A program made the position numbers and the translations under genes. A stretch of 64,000 bases of DNA from PALSA-612 sp963773055 (GTDB taxonomy: Bacteria > Actinomycetota > Thermoleophilia > Gaiellales > Gaiellaceae): the NCBI GenBank assembly GCA_963773055.1, contig CAVYZL010000004.1, positions 21,274-85,273 on the forward strand, in the 5' to 3' direction. The notes under the pieces are model-generated. The model saw only the letters and a list, made by a program, of their open reading frames with translations. It was not told the DNA's origin and made no database searches. Positions 26,299 through 33,700 of the stretch are shown here, in pieces (the stretch's first letter is position 1; each line of letters starts with the position of its first letter).

Positions 26299-27435
26299 GT
26301 GGAATCCGTGGCCATCCCGCAGCTCCGCCGCTATCTCGTCGCCCATCACGGCTACTCGACGCGGCCCCAGACGTCGCGTAAAGGCGACGTCGCCGCGGAG
26401 ATCCGCCGGCTCTCCGCGGTGCAGCTCGACTCGATCTCGACGGTCGACCGCGCGCACCGGTTGACGCTGACGTCGCGGCTCGGCCTCTACCCTCGTGGCT
26501 CGGTCTCGCGGCTGCTCGGCGAAGGCCGGATCTTCGAGTACTGGGCGCACGAGGCATGCCTCGTGCCCGTCGAGGACTTCCCGCTCTTCAAGCGGCGCAT
26601 GCTGCACCTCGCCGACGCCCACTGGTGGGGACGGAAGCGCCAGGACCCAGAGACGGAACGCCACGTGATCGAGGCGATCACCGAGCGCGGAGCGCTTCCC
26701 TCACGCGCCTTCGAGGGCCGCGGCAAGCCCGGCGAGATGTGGGCCTGGAAGCCGGCTAAGGCGGCGCTCGAGCATCTGTTCTCCGCCGGCGAGCTCGTTG
26801 TCTCGGGCCGTGAGGGGTTCCAGCGGGTCTACGACCTCCCGGAGCGCGTGATCCCGCGCCGGTACCTCGACGCGCCGACGCCGAGCGAGGAGGAGTTCCG
26901 GCGCGGCTACGTGCTGCGAGCCGTCGAGGGCCGCGGGGCGCTGACAGAGGCGGGGATCGCTGAGCACTGCCGCTTCCGTGGTGGGGCGAAGGGCATGCAG
27001 CCGGTCGTCGACGAGCTCGTAGCAGACGGGGTCGTCCGGCGCGTGGCTGTCGCCGATGGAGGAGCGCCGGTCGTCGTCCCCGCAGACGCCGTCGTCGACG
27101 GCGCGGTGCCGACGGGCGGCGTCCTCCTCTCCCCGTTCGACAGCCTGCTCTGGGACAAGCCCTTCGTCGAGCGCGTGTTCGGATTCGCGCCGCTGATCGA
27201 GGTGTACAAGCGCGAGCACGAACGCATCTACGGGTACTACGTGCTGCCGTTCCTGCTAGGCGACCGGCTCGTCGGCCGCGCCGATCTCAAGTCCGATCGC
27301 GCCGAGGGCGTGCTCCGCGTGAAGGCGTTGCACGTCGAGCCGGGCGTGCGCCGGTCCAAGCGGCTAGGCGACGCCTTCGACCGGGCGATCGGGCGCCTCG
27401 CCCGTGCGCTCGAGCTGGAGTCCGTCGCGCGATGA
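26299..27435 (+). CDS. YcaQ/AlkX-like winged-helix DNA glycosylase family protein (first of pair)
   Basis: A 378-residue protein of the HTH_42 family, whose characterised members (E. coli YcaQ/AlkX, Streptomyces AlkZ) unhook DNA crosslinks or remove alkylated bases. The catalytic QxD motif is visible as VQLDSISTVDRAH at about residue 40. The C-terminal beta barrel carries LSPFDSLLWDK and YGYYVLPFLLGDRLVGR. The start is uncertain; GTG 26299 or 26308 suits the family. It overlaps its paralogue at 27432 by four bases. Confidence 0.78.
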   Translation: MESVAIPQLRRYLVAHHGYSTRPQTSRKGDVAAEIRRLSAVQLDSISTVDRAHRLTLTSRLGLYPRGSVSRLLGEGRIFEYWAHEACLVPVEDFPLFKRRMLHLADAHWWGRKRQDPETERHVIEAITERGALPSRAFEGRGKPGEMWAWKPAKAALEHLFSAGELVVSGREGFQRVYDLPERVIPRRYLDAPTPSEEEFRRGYVLRAVEGRGALTEAGIAEHCRFRGGAKGMQPVVDELVADGVVRRVAVADGGAPVVVPADAVVDGAVPTGGVLLSPFDSLLWDKPFVERVFGFAPLIEVYKREHERIYGYYVLPFLLGDRLVGRADLKSDRAEGVLRVKALHVEPGVRRSKRLGDAFDRAIGRLARALELESVAR

Positions 27436-28424
27436 ACGAGGTCTCGCTGGAGGAAGCACGGCTGATCGCGGTCCACGCGCAGCTGCTCGACGGGTCGGCC
27501 ACATCCGTCCTCGACACGGTCCGGCAGCTCGGCTACCTCCAGATCGACCCGATCTCGACGGTGGCGCCTCCGCAACACCTCGTCCTCTGGAGTCGGCTGG
27601 GTAGCCGCTACGACCCGGCGGAGCTCGACCGCCTGCTCTGGGAGGAGAGAAAGCTGTTCGAGTGGGCAGCGTTCATCTGGCCGATCGAGCTGCTCCCCTA
27701 TGTCCGCGCGCGCATGCGTCGCCGGCGTCCGGGTAGAACCGCAGACGAGCGCCGGTCGAACGAGTTACTCGCCGCGAACGCGCGCTACAAGCGTCACGTG
27801 CTCCGCGAGCTCGAGGAGAACGGTCCGATGCTGTCTCGCGACATCGCCCACCACAGGGCGACGCCACGCGACCCGCACCCCTGGTGGGGCGAACGGCAGG
27901 TGGCGCTCATGCTGATGATCCTCGAGGCCCGCGGCGTCGTCGCCGTCGCGGGGAGGGTCGGCAAGCAGCGGCTCTGGGACATCGCAGAGCGGTGGTACCC
28001 CGAGACGGAGAGGGTGCCGCTGAGGGAGGTCGAGAAGATCCTCGCCGAACGGCGCTTCCGCGCGCTCGGCGTCAGGCTCACGAGGAGCGGGCGCTGGGAG
28101 GCGCACACCGAGGCTAGCGCGGAGCCGGTTCCGGATCGCGCGACACTTCTCTCGCCGTTCGACCGGCTGATTCACGACCGCAAGCGCGCAGAGGCGCTGT
28201 TCGATTTCTACTACCGGCTCGAGATGTACGTCCCGGAGGCGAAGCGCGAGTACGGCTACTACGTCCTGCCGCTGCTCGTCGGCGACCGGATCGTCGGCCG
28301 TGCCGAGCCTCGCTTCGACCGCAAGACGAGGACGCTCGAGCTTCTCGGATCCTGGGGCGACACCGCACGGCTCGACGAGCCGATGGCCGACCTCGCATCC
28401 TGGCTCGGTGCCAGGCCCTCCTAG
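27432..28424 (+). CDS. YcaQ/AlkX-like winged-helix DNA glycosylase family protein (second of pair)
   Basis: A 330-residue paralogue of the preceding protein. It has the same QxD catalytic element (LQIDPISTVAPPQHL) near residue 38, WPIELLPYVRARM, and the barrel motifs LSPFDRLIHDR and YGYYVLPLLVGDRIVGR. ATG 27432 overlaps the first gene's stop (ATGA), so the two are translated in tandem. Two adjacent, divergent copies suggest a heteromeric pair or different lesion preferences. It converges with the aminotransferase gene, the stop codons overlapping by three bases. Confidence 0.8.
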   Translation: MNEVSLEEARLIAVHAQLLDGSATSVLDTVRQLGYLQIDPISTVAPPQHLVLWSRLGSRYDPAELDRLLWEERKLFEWAAFIWPIELLPYVRARMRRRRPGRTADERRSNELLAANARYKRHVLRELEENGPMLSRDIAHHRATPRDPHPWWGERQVALMLMILEARGVVAVAGRVGKQRLWDIAERWYPETERVPLREVEKILAERRFRALGVRLTRSGRWEAHTEASAEPVPDRATLLSPFDRLIHDRKRAEALFDFYYRLEMYVPEAKREYGYYVLPLLVGDRIVGRAEPRFDRKTRTLELLGSWGDTARLDEPMADLASWLGARPS

Positions 28425-29581
28425 GCGCCGAGAGCAGAGAGCGCCGCGCGAACCCTGCCACCGAGAAGAGCAAGACGCTCGACCGGCTCTCTGCTGAACA
28501 CGAAACGGACGTGGCGATCGGCGACCTCACCGCCCCAGCCGCGCATCGGCGTCGCAGCCACCTTCTGCTCGAGCAACGCGTTCGAGACGTCGACGCAGTC
28601 GAGCCCCAGCGCAGCGACGTCGAGAAGGAGTGACCACGCACCGTGCGGAGGCACCGCCGGCAGGCCCTCCAGCTGCCGGAGCGTCTCGTCTCGCCGCAAT
28701 TGCCACTCGGCATTCGCTGCGGCCAGCCCGTCGTCGACTGCCTCGAGCGCGGCGCGGGCGCCGATCTGGGCGAACCCGCTCGCTAGCAAGCCGTTGTAGA
28801 TGTGAACGCGGGAGACGTCGTTTACGAGCTCTCCCGGTGCAACCACCCAGCCCACACGCCAACCGATCATGCGGTGGTCGAGCGATACCGCGTCCACCGT
28901 GACGGTTCGATCTCGCATCCCGGGAAGGGCCGCCGGGTGGCGTATCGGCCGACCATCGAACAGCACGCCTTCGTAGCCAGCCCAGTAGAGAAGCGGCGAG
29001 TCGCGATCGCGACAGACCGCCGCAATCGCATCCCACTCCGCGTCGCTGACCACCCATCCGGTGGGAAAGGACGCGTTGTTGATGAACACGACGCGCGTGC
29101 GCTCGGTGACCGCGGCGCGTAGCGCGTCGACGTCCAGTCGCCACTCACCGTCGACCACGTTGAGCGGCACGAGGCGTGGCACCGCACCGACGAGGCGCAC
29201 GCGATTGATCATCCCGGCGTAGGTCGGGTCGGTGACGATCACCTCGTCACCGGGGTCGGTGAGGCAGAACAGCGCATCGACCATCGCCTCACCCTCACCT
29301 GCGGTGATGACGATCTCTCGTTTGCCGTCGTACCGCGGCCCGCCGCGGCGCTCGATGAACGCAGCGATGGCCTCCTTGAGGTCGTCCCGCCCGGTGAACG
29401 GGAGCCAGCTGTTCGCCTCGGATTCACCGATCGCAGCGCGCGTCGCGTCGACGGCCTCCGGTGGCGGCGGGATGTCGGTGTCGAGATTCTCCAGCCGCAG
29501 GACGTCTGGGTCGTCACCGGCGGCCGCCGCCACCCGATCGATGCTGAAACCAGGGATGTCGTCGAGTCGGCGAACGCTCAT
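28421..29581 (-). CDS. Aminotransferase-fold protein lacking the PLP lysine
   Basis: A 386-residue class I/II aminotransferase fold: ENLDTDIPPPPEAV, TAGEGEAMVDALF, VTDPTYAGM, NNASFPTGWVV and the arginine loop GWRVGW. At the Schiff-base position the expected SK is Ser233-Leu234 (VSLDHRMIGWR). Where an aspartate should hold the pyridine nitrogen there is Trp200 (LLYWAGYEGVLFDG). Both changes are in good, unambiguous sequence. The fold is otherwise complete, so this is likely a non-PLP or regulatory descendant and not a normal transaminase. It is divergent from metB, 29 bases away. Confidence 0.8.
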   Translation of the reverse strand: MSVRRLDDIPGFSIDRVAAAAGDDPDVLRLENLDTDIPPPPEAVDATRAAIGESEANSWLPFTGRDDLKEAIAAFIERRGGPRYDGKREIVITAGEGEAMVDALFCLTDPGDEVIVTDPTYAGMINRVRLVGAVPRLVPLNVVDGEWRLDVDALRAAVTERTRVVFINNASFPTGWVVSDAEWDAIAAVCRDRDSPLLYWAGYEGVLFDGRPIRHPAALPGMRDRTVTVDAVSLDHRMIGWRVGWVVAPGELVNDVSRVHIYNGLLASGFAQIGARAALEAVDDGLAAANAEWQLRRDETLRQLEGLPAVPPHGAWSLLLDVAALGLDCVDVSNALLEQKVAATPMRGWGGEVADRHVRFVFSREPVERLALLGGRVRAALSALGA

Positions 29582-29598
29582 GGCCAGGGCTCGAACCC

Positions 29599-29604
29599 TA
29601 CAAT
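29599..29604 (+). promoter_or_regulatory. -10 box of leaderless metB promoter
   Basis: TACAAT six bases before the metB GTG. The divergent gap is only 29 bases, leaving no space for a leader. Confidence 0.5.
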
Positions 29605-29610
29605 CGTGTC

Positions 29611-30762
29611 GTGGACTTCGAGACCCGAGCGATCCACGAAGGCCAGGAGCCTGATCCGGCGACCGGCTCGGTAACGGTGCCGATCTACCAGACGTCGACG
29701 TACGTCCAGGAGGAGGTCGGCGTCCACAAGGGCTACGACTACTCGCGCGTCGCCAACCCGACCCGGTCAGCGCTCCAGACCTGTCTCGCGTCCCTCGAGG
29801 GCGCGGATCACGGGATCGCGTTCGCGTCGGGGCTCGGGGCGACGACGACGATCATGCACCTCGTCTCGCCGGGCGAGCGGGTCGTCGCCGTGAACGACGT
29901 CTACGGCGGCGTCTACCGGATGTTCTCGCAGGTCTACGAGCCGAAGGGCTACGAGTTCACGTTCGTGCCGCCCGAGGAGATGTCGTCGAACCTCGCGCCG
30001 CACGTCGACGAGCAGACGCGGCTCGTCTGGATCGAATCGCCAACGAACCCGCTGCTCAACATCGTCGACATCCGCGCCGCCGCGGAGGCGGCGCACGCCG
30101 TCGGCGCGCTCGTCGTCGTCGACAACACGTTCGCGACGCCCTACCTCCAGCAGCCACTTGCGCTCGGCGCCGACATCGTCGTTCACTCCCTGACGAAGTA
30201 CCTCGGCGGCCACTCCGACCTGATCGGGGGCTTCGCGGCGACGAACGACCCGACGATCGCCGAGCGCCTCTATTTCCTCCAGAAGTCGCTCGGCGCAGTC
30301 CCCGGCCCGTTCGACTGCTGGCTCGTGCTGCGCGGCCTCAAGACGCTCGCCGTGCGCATGGAGCGCCATTGCGCGAACGCGCGCACCGTGGCCGAGTTCC
30401 TGTCGGCGCACGACGCTGTCACGACCGTCCTCTACCCCGGCCTCTCCGACCACCCGGGCCACGAGATCGCGGCGCGCCAGATGAGCGACTACGGCGGCAT
30501 GGTCTCGTTTCTCACGGAGACGGAAGAGGAGGCGATCGCCGTCTGCGGCCGCACCGAGATCTGGAAGCTCGCCGAGAGCCTCGGCGGCGTCGAGAGCCTG
30601 ATCGAGCACCCGGCCCGAATGACGCACGCGTCGACGCAGGAGGGCCCCACAGCTGCGCCCAAGAACCTCGTCCGCCTCTCCGTTGGCCTCGAGTCGGCAT
30701 CCGATCTCGTCGCCGACCTCGAGCAGGCGCTCGTCCGGTCGCCTGCTGCAGCGGGCGCCTAG
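29611..30762 (+). CDS. metB: Cystathionine gamma-synthase/lyase-type trans-sulfuration enzyme
   Basis: A 383-residue Cys/Met-metabolism PLP enzyme. It has the DYSRVANPTRSALQ motif, GLGATTTIMHLVSPGE, DNTFATPYLQQPL and the PLP lysine in HSLTKYLGGHSDLIGG, then the C-terminal GGVESLIEHPARMTHAS. Sequence alone does not separate gamma-synthase (MetB) from gamma-lyase (CTH). With cbs 5 kb away, a lyase role in making cysteine from homocysteine is reasonable. It starts at GTG without a Shine-Dalgarno and is followed after 10 bases by the MBL-fold gene. Confidence 0.88.
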   Translation: MDFETRAIHEGQEPDPATGSVTVPIYQTSTYVQEEVGVHKGYDYSRVANPTRSALQTCLASLEGADHGIAFASGLGATTTIMHLVSPGERVVAVNDVYGGVYRMFSQVYEPKGYEFTFVPPEEMSSNLAPHVDEQTRLVWIESPTNPLLNIVDIRAAAEAAHAVGALVVVDNTFATPYLQQPLALGADIVVHSLTKYLGGHSDLIGGFAATNDPTIAERLYFLQKSLGAVPGPFDCWLVLRGLKTLAVRMERHCANARTVAEFLSAHDAVTTVLYPGLSDHPGHEIAARQMSDYGGMVSFLTETEEEAIAVCGRTEIWKLAESLGGVESLIEHPARMTHASTQEGPTAAPKNLVRLSVGLESASDLVADLEQALVRSPAAAGA

Positions 30763-30772
30763 CCCAGCCCCA

Positions 30773-31639
30773 GTGCTCGAGCCGATCGACCTCCGCCACC
30801 TCGGGAACGCGCGCGTGATCGGCGCCTACGTCCTCGAGACGGACGACGGCCCTGCGCTCTTCGACTGCGGCCCGACCACATGCATCCCCGCACTCGAGGA
30901 GGGCCTTGCCGAACACGGTCTCGGGCTCACCGACATTCGCCACCTCCTCCTCTCCCACATCCACCTCGATCACGCGGGGGCAGCCGGCGTGCTCGTGCGG
31001 CGCCACCCGCAGCTGCAGGTGCACGTCTCCGGAATCGGCGCGCCGCACGTCGTCGACCCGAGCCGGCTCGACGCGAGCGCGCGCCGGCTCTACGGCGATG
31101 CCTTCGACGAGCTGTGGGGTGAGCTCGCGCCCGTGCCTGAGGCGAACGTCCACGTGGTGGGCGACGACGTGCTCGGGCTCGCGTGCTTCCCGACTCAGGG
31201 CCACGCGTCGCATCACGTGTCGTATCTCGCGACGGACGGGACGCTGTACGCCGGCGACGCGGCGGGCGTCCGTATCGTCCCGGCGCAGCACGTCCTCCCC
31301 GTCTCGCCGCCGCCCGATTTCGATCTCGAGGCCTGGGAGCGCACGCTCGACGAGATCGAGCGGCGCGAGCCCGCGCGTCTGGCGCTGATCCACTTCGGCG
31401 TCGCCGAGGACGTCGAAGCGCACCTCGGCCTGATGCGAGAGATGCTTGCCACCTGGGCAGAGACCGTGCGAGACGGCGCCTCGGAGCAGGAGTTCGTCGA
31501 CGCCGAGCGCGCACGACTCGGGGAGCGCGTCGGCGAGAGCGGCGACGAGTGGCAGCTGGCCGCGCCGCTCTGGCAGTCGTACCGCGGCCTCGAGCGCTAC
31601 TGGCGCAAGAAGCGCGAACGGGCCGAGACCGCCTCGTGA
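30773..31639 (+). CDS. Metallo-beta-lactamase-fold hydrolase
   Basis: A 288-residue MBL-fold protein with the full dinuclear zinc site: LLSHIHLDHAGAAG (HxHxDH), GHASHHV, the bridging Asp in YAGDAAGVR, and a late His in LIHFG. A C-terminal helical extension ends in basic residues (YWRKKRERAETAS). It starts at GTG 30773, ten bases after metB. It is probably a thioester or lactone hydrolase, and its position after metB could link it to thiol metabolism, but that is inference. Its TGA overlaps the next GTG. Confidence 0.85.
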   Translation: MLEPIDLRHLGNARVIGAYVLETDDGPALFDCGPTTCIPALEEGLAEHGLGLTDIRHLLLSHIHLDHAGAAGVLVRRHPQLQVHVSGIGAPHVVDPSRLDASARRLYGDAFDELWGELAPVPEANVHVVGDDVLGLACFPTQGHASHHVSYLATDGTLYAGDAAGVRIVPAQHVLPVSPPPDFDLEAWERTLDEIERREPARLALIHFGVAEDVEAHLGLMREMLATWAETVRDGASEQEFVDAERARLGERVGESGDEWQLAAPLWQSYRGLERYWRKKRERAETAS

Positions 31640-32073
31640 CGCAGGACGAGGTCGAGCGAGTCCGCACGTTGCTGGACGGCCCCTCGCCGTCCGTCTTGAC
31701 GACCTACCGGCGGGACGCGAGCGCTCACGTCTCGCCGGTGTGGTTTCGCTGGCATGACGGAACATTCGAGATCGTGATCGCCGAAGGCGACGTGAAGCTC
31801 GCCCATCTCGAGCGCGACCCGCGCTGCGTCCTCGTCATCTTCGAAACCGTCAGGCCCTTCCGGGGCGTCGAGGCTCGGGGTGTTCCCGACCTGATCCCCG
31901 GAGACGTGACCCTGGTGCGTGAGGCGATCGCCGGCCGCTATCTCGGCCTCACCGACGGTGAGCGGTTCGCCGCCGCTCGGAAGGCGACGCCGGGTGTGCT
32001 CCTCCGTCTCTCGGCCGAGGATACGCGCGTGTGGGATCTCGCGGGGATCCTGCCCGTCAGCGAGCGCAGCTAG
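31636..32073 (+). CDS. Pyridoxamine-5'-phosphate-oxidase-like (split-barrel) flavoprotein
   Basis: A 145-residue split beta-barrel protein of the PPOX/F420-dependent reductase superfamily. It has SVLTTYRRDASAHVSPVWF, KLAHLERDPRCVLVIFE and a late VLLRLSAEDTRVWD. Such proteins in actinobacteria often use F420, but cofactor choice cannot be read here. GTG 31636 overlaps the MBL stop by four bases. It converges on the grx gene with four bases of overlap. Confidence 0.8.
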   Translation: MTQDEVERVRTLLDGPSPSVLTTYRRDASAHVSPVWFRWHDGTFEIVIAEGDVKLAHLERDPRCVLVIFETVRPFRGVEARGVPDLIPGDVTLVREAIAGRYLGLTDGERFAAARKATPGVLLRLSAEDTRVWDLAGILPVSERS

Positions 32074-32432
32074 AGGACCGAGACGGTCTTCTCCTCGCGC
32101 GTCTCGGCGTAGTCCGGGCCGAGCGCTTCGGTGAGCTTCCGCTCGAGCTCACCGTCCGCTTCCAGCTCTTCGGTGATGTCGGCGCCGCCGATCAGCTCAC
32201 CCTTGACGAAGATCTGCGGGATCGTCGGCCAGCCCGAGAGCGCCGAGAGCTCCTGGCGAATGGCGGGATCGGGAAGCACGTCGACGGTGGTGACGGGCGC
32301 GCCGGCGCGGCGGAGCGCCTCGAGCGCGCGGTGCGAGTTGCCGCACATGATCATCTGCGGCGTGCCTTTCATGAACAGCGCCACCTGCTCGCCCTCGACC
32401 ACCTGCCGTACCTTCTCGCCGATCTCGCTCAT
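32070..32432 (-). CDS. grxD: Monothiol glutaredoxin of the Grx4 family, CGNS active site
   Basis: A 120-residue Grx4-type protein, which normally binds a [2Fe-2S] cluster with glutathione and a BolA partner. It has MKGTPQM, then MCGNS in place of the near-invariant CGFS, WPTIPQIFVKGELIGGADI and a C-terminal acidic tail. The active-site cysteine is kept. The Phe-to-Asn change is unusual. Its ATG overlaps the bolA stop (ATGA), so the known Grx4-BolA pair is preserved. It is the last gene of the six-gene minus-strand operon. Confidence 0.88.
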   Translation of the reverse strand: MSEIGEKVRQVVEGEQVALFMKGTPQMIMCGNSHRALEALRRAGAPVTTVDVLPDPAIRQELSALSGWPTIPQIFVKGELIGGADITEELEADGELERKLTEALGPDYAETREEKTVSVL

Positions 32433-32659
32433 GTCGCCCTCGCTTTCGTCGTGATCCGTAGCTCGTGAATCGTGCCATCCGCGAGCGGGTCTGCGAGCGC
32501 GGAGTACACGAGCTTGTGTTGGTCGACGAGCGTCAGCCCCTCGAACTCGGGCGTCACGACCGTCACGTGGAAGTGGTCACCGCCGCCGGTGCGGTCGACG
32601 ACCTCGACCTCGTCGGCCCGCGGAAACGCGTCCTGCAGAAGTGATTCGAGCCGCTGCAC
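32429..32659 (-). CDS. bolA: BolA-family protein
   Basis: A 76-residue BolA protein, the partner of Grx4 in iron-sulfur trafficking and iron sensing. The family motifs are visible: LLQDAFPRADEVEVVDRTGGGDHFHVTVV (the FHVTVV strand and conserved His) and LVDQHKLVYSAL. It starts at GTG 32659, nine bases after the glycosyltransferase stop, and overlaps grxD by four bases. Size and motifs are complete. Confidence 0.9.
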   Translation of the reverse strand: MQRLESLLQDAFPRADEVEVVDRTGGGDHFHVTVVTPEFEGLTLVDQHKLVYSALADPLADGTIHELRITTKARAT

Positions 32660-32668
32660 GCGCGCAGG

Positions 32669-33700
32669 CTAGCGGACGCGCTCGATGTGCTCCGCGTACG
32701 CAGCGACGTAGTCGGCGACCATCCGCTCAGGCGAGTAGTGCTCCTCCGCATAGCGTTGAAGCTCGACGGGCTCCAGCGCGTCGGCGGCCTCCAGCGCGTC
32801 GACCATGTCGCGATAGTCGTCGACGATGATCCCACTACGGCCGTCGTCGATCACCTCGGGCACGGCGCCGAACCGCGTCGCGATCACCGGCGTCCCGCAC
32901 GCCATGGACTCGATCATGACGAGGCCGAACGGCTCGGCCCACTCGATCGGAAACAGCGTCGCGCGCGCGTTCTGCAGCAGCTCGACCTTCTCGCCGTGCG
33001 TGACCTCGCCGAGGTACTCGATCTTGTCGGAGAGGTGCGGCCGCACGTACTCGTCGTAGTAGGCCTCCTCCGCCGACTCGCGCTTCTTCCCCGCGATCTT
33101 CAAGGGCAGTCCCGCCGAGACAGCGACGTCGATCGCCCGGTGGCACCCCTTGTCCCGACTCATACGCCCGAGGAACAGGAGGTAGTCGCCACGGTGGGGC
33201 TTGACCGGGTACAGCGAGAGGTCGAGCGCGTTCGGGCAGTTCGCGACCCACGGGAGATCCGGCTTCGGCGTCCGCTGGTTCATGGAGATCGAGATCAGAC
33301 CCACCTGCGGCGAGACGCGCGCGATCTGCTCGTAGACGGTGCCGCCGATCGCGTCCATCGGGCCGTGCACGGTGTGCAGGGTCGGCGTCTCGACAACGCC
33401 CCCGAGCGCGGCCGCCGGTAGCCCCGAGTGATCGTTGATGACATCGAACTCGTCGGCGCTCTCGTAGCAGGCGAGGCAGTGGTGGAGCTCGACGATCGAC
33501 GTCCCGATCAGCTCGCTCGGCGCGATGTCGTAGACGGACACGAGCTTCGCCTTCGTGCTCGAGTCGCCGGACGCGAACAGCGTCACGTCGTGCCCTGCGT
33601 CGACGAGCCCGTCTGCGAGCAGCCAGACGATCCACTCGATCCCCCCGTAGCCCGTCGGCGGGACGGGGAACCAGACGGGACTGATCACACCGACTCTCAC
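32669..33700 (-). CDS. GT4-family glycosyltransferase
   Basis: A 343-residue GT-B retaining glycosyltransferase. The N-terminal domain begins VRVGVISPVWFPVPPTGYGGIEW with the glycine-rich loop. The C-terminal domain has LFLGRMSRDKGCHRAIDVA and the nucleotide-sugar motif EPFGLVMIESMACGTPVIA. GTG 33700 overlaps the stop of the debranching enzyme by four bases. The larger open frame to 34261 is shadow. Its pairing with a glycogen-debranching-type enzyme suggests a role in alpha-glucan or related glycan metabolism. Confidence 0.85.
   Translation of the reverse strand: MRVGVISPVWFPVPPTGYGGIEWIVWLLADGLVDAGHDVTLFASGDSSTKAKLVSVYDIAPSELIGTSIVELHHCLACYESADEFDVINDHSGLPAAALGGVVETPTLHTVHGPMDAIGGTVYEQIARVSPQVGLISISMNQRTPKPDLPWVANCPNALDLSLYPVKPHRGDYLLFLGRMSRDKGCHRAIDVAVSAGLPLKIAGKKRESAEEAYYDEYVRPHLSDKIEYLGEVTHGEKVELLQNARATLFPIEWAEPFGLVMIESMACGTPVIATRFGAVPEVIDDGRSGIIVDDYRDMVDALEAADALEPVELQRYAEEHYSPERMVADYVAAYAEHIERVR

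Noticed and set aside
29582..29610. GGTTCGAGCC on the minus strand, resembling a tRNA T-arm
   Set aside because: The gap is only 29 bases between two genes, so no acceptor, D or anticodon arms are possible.
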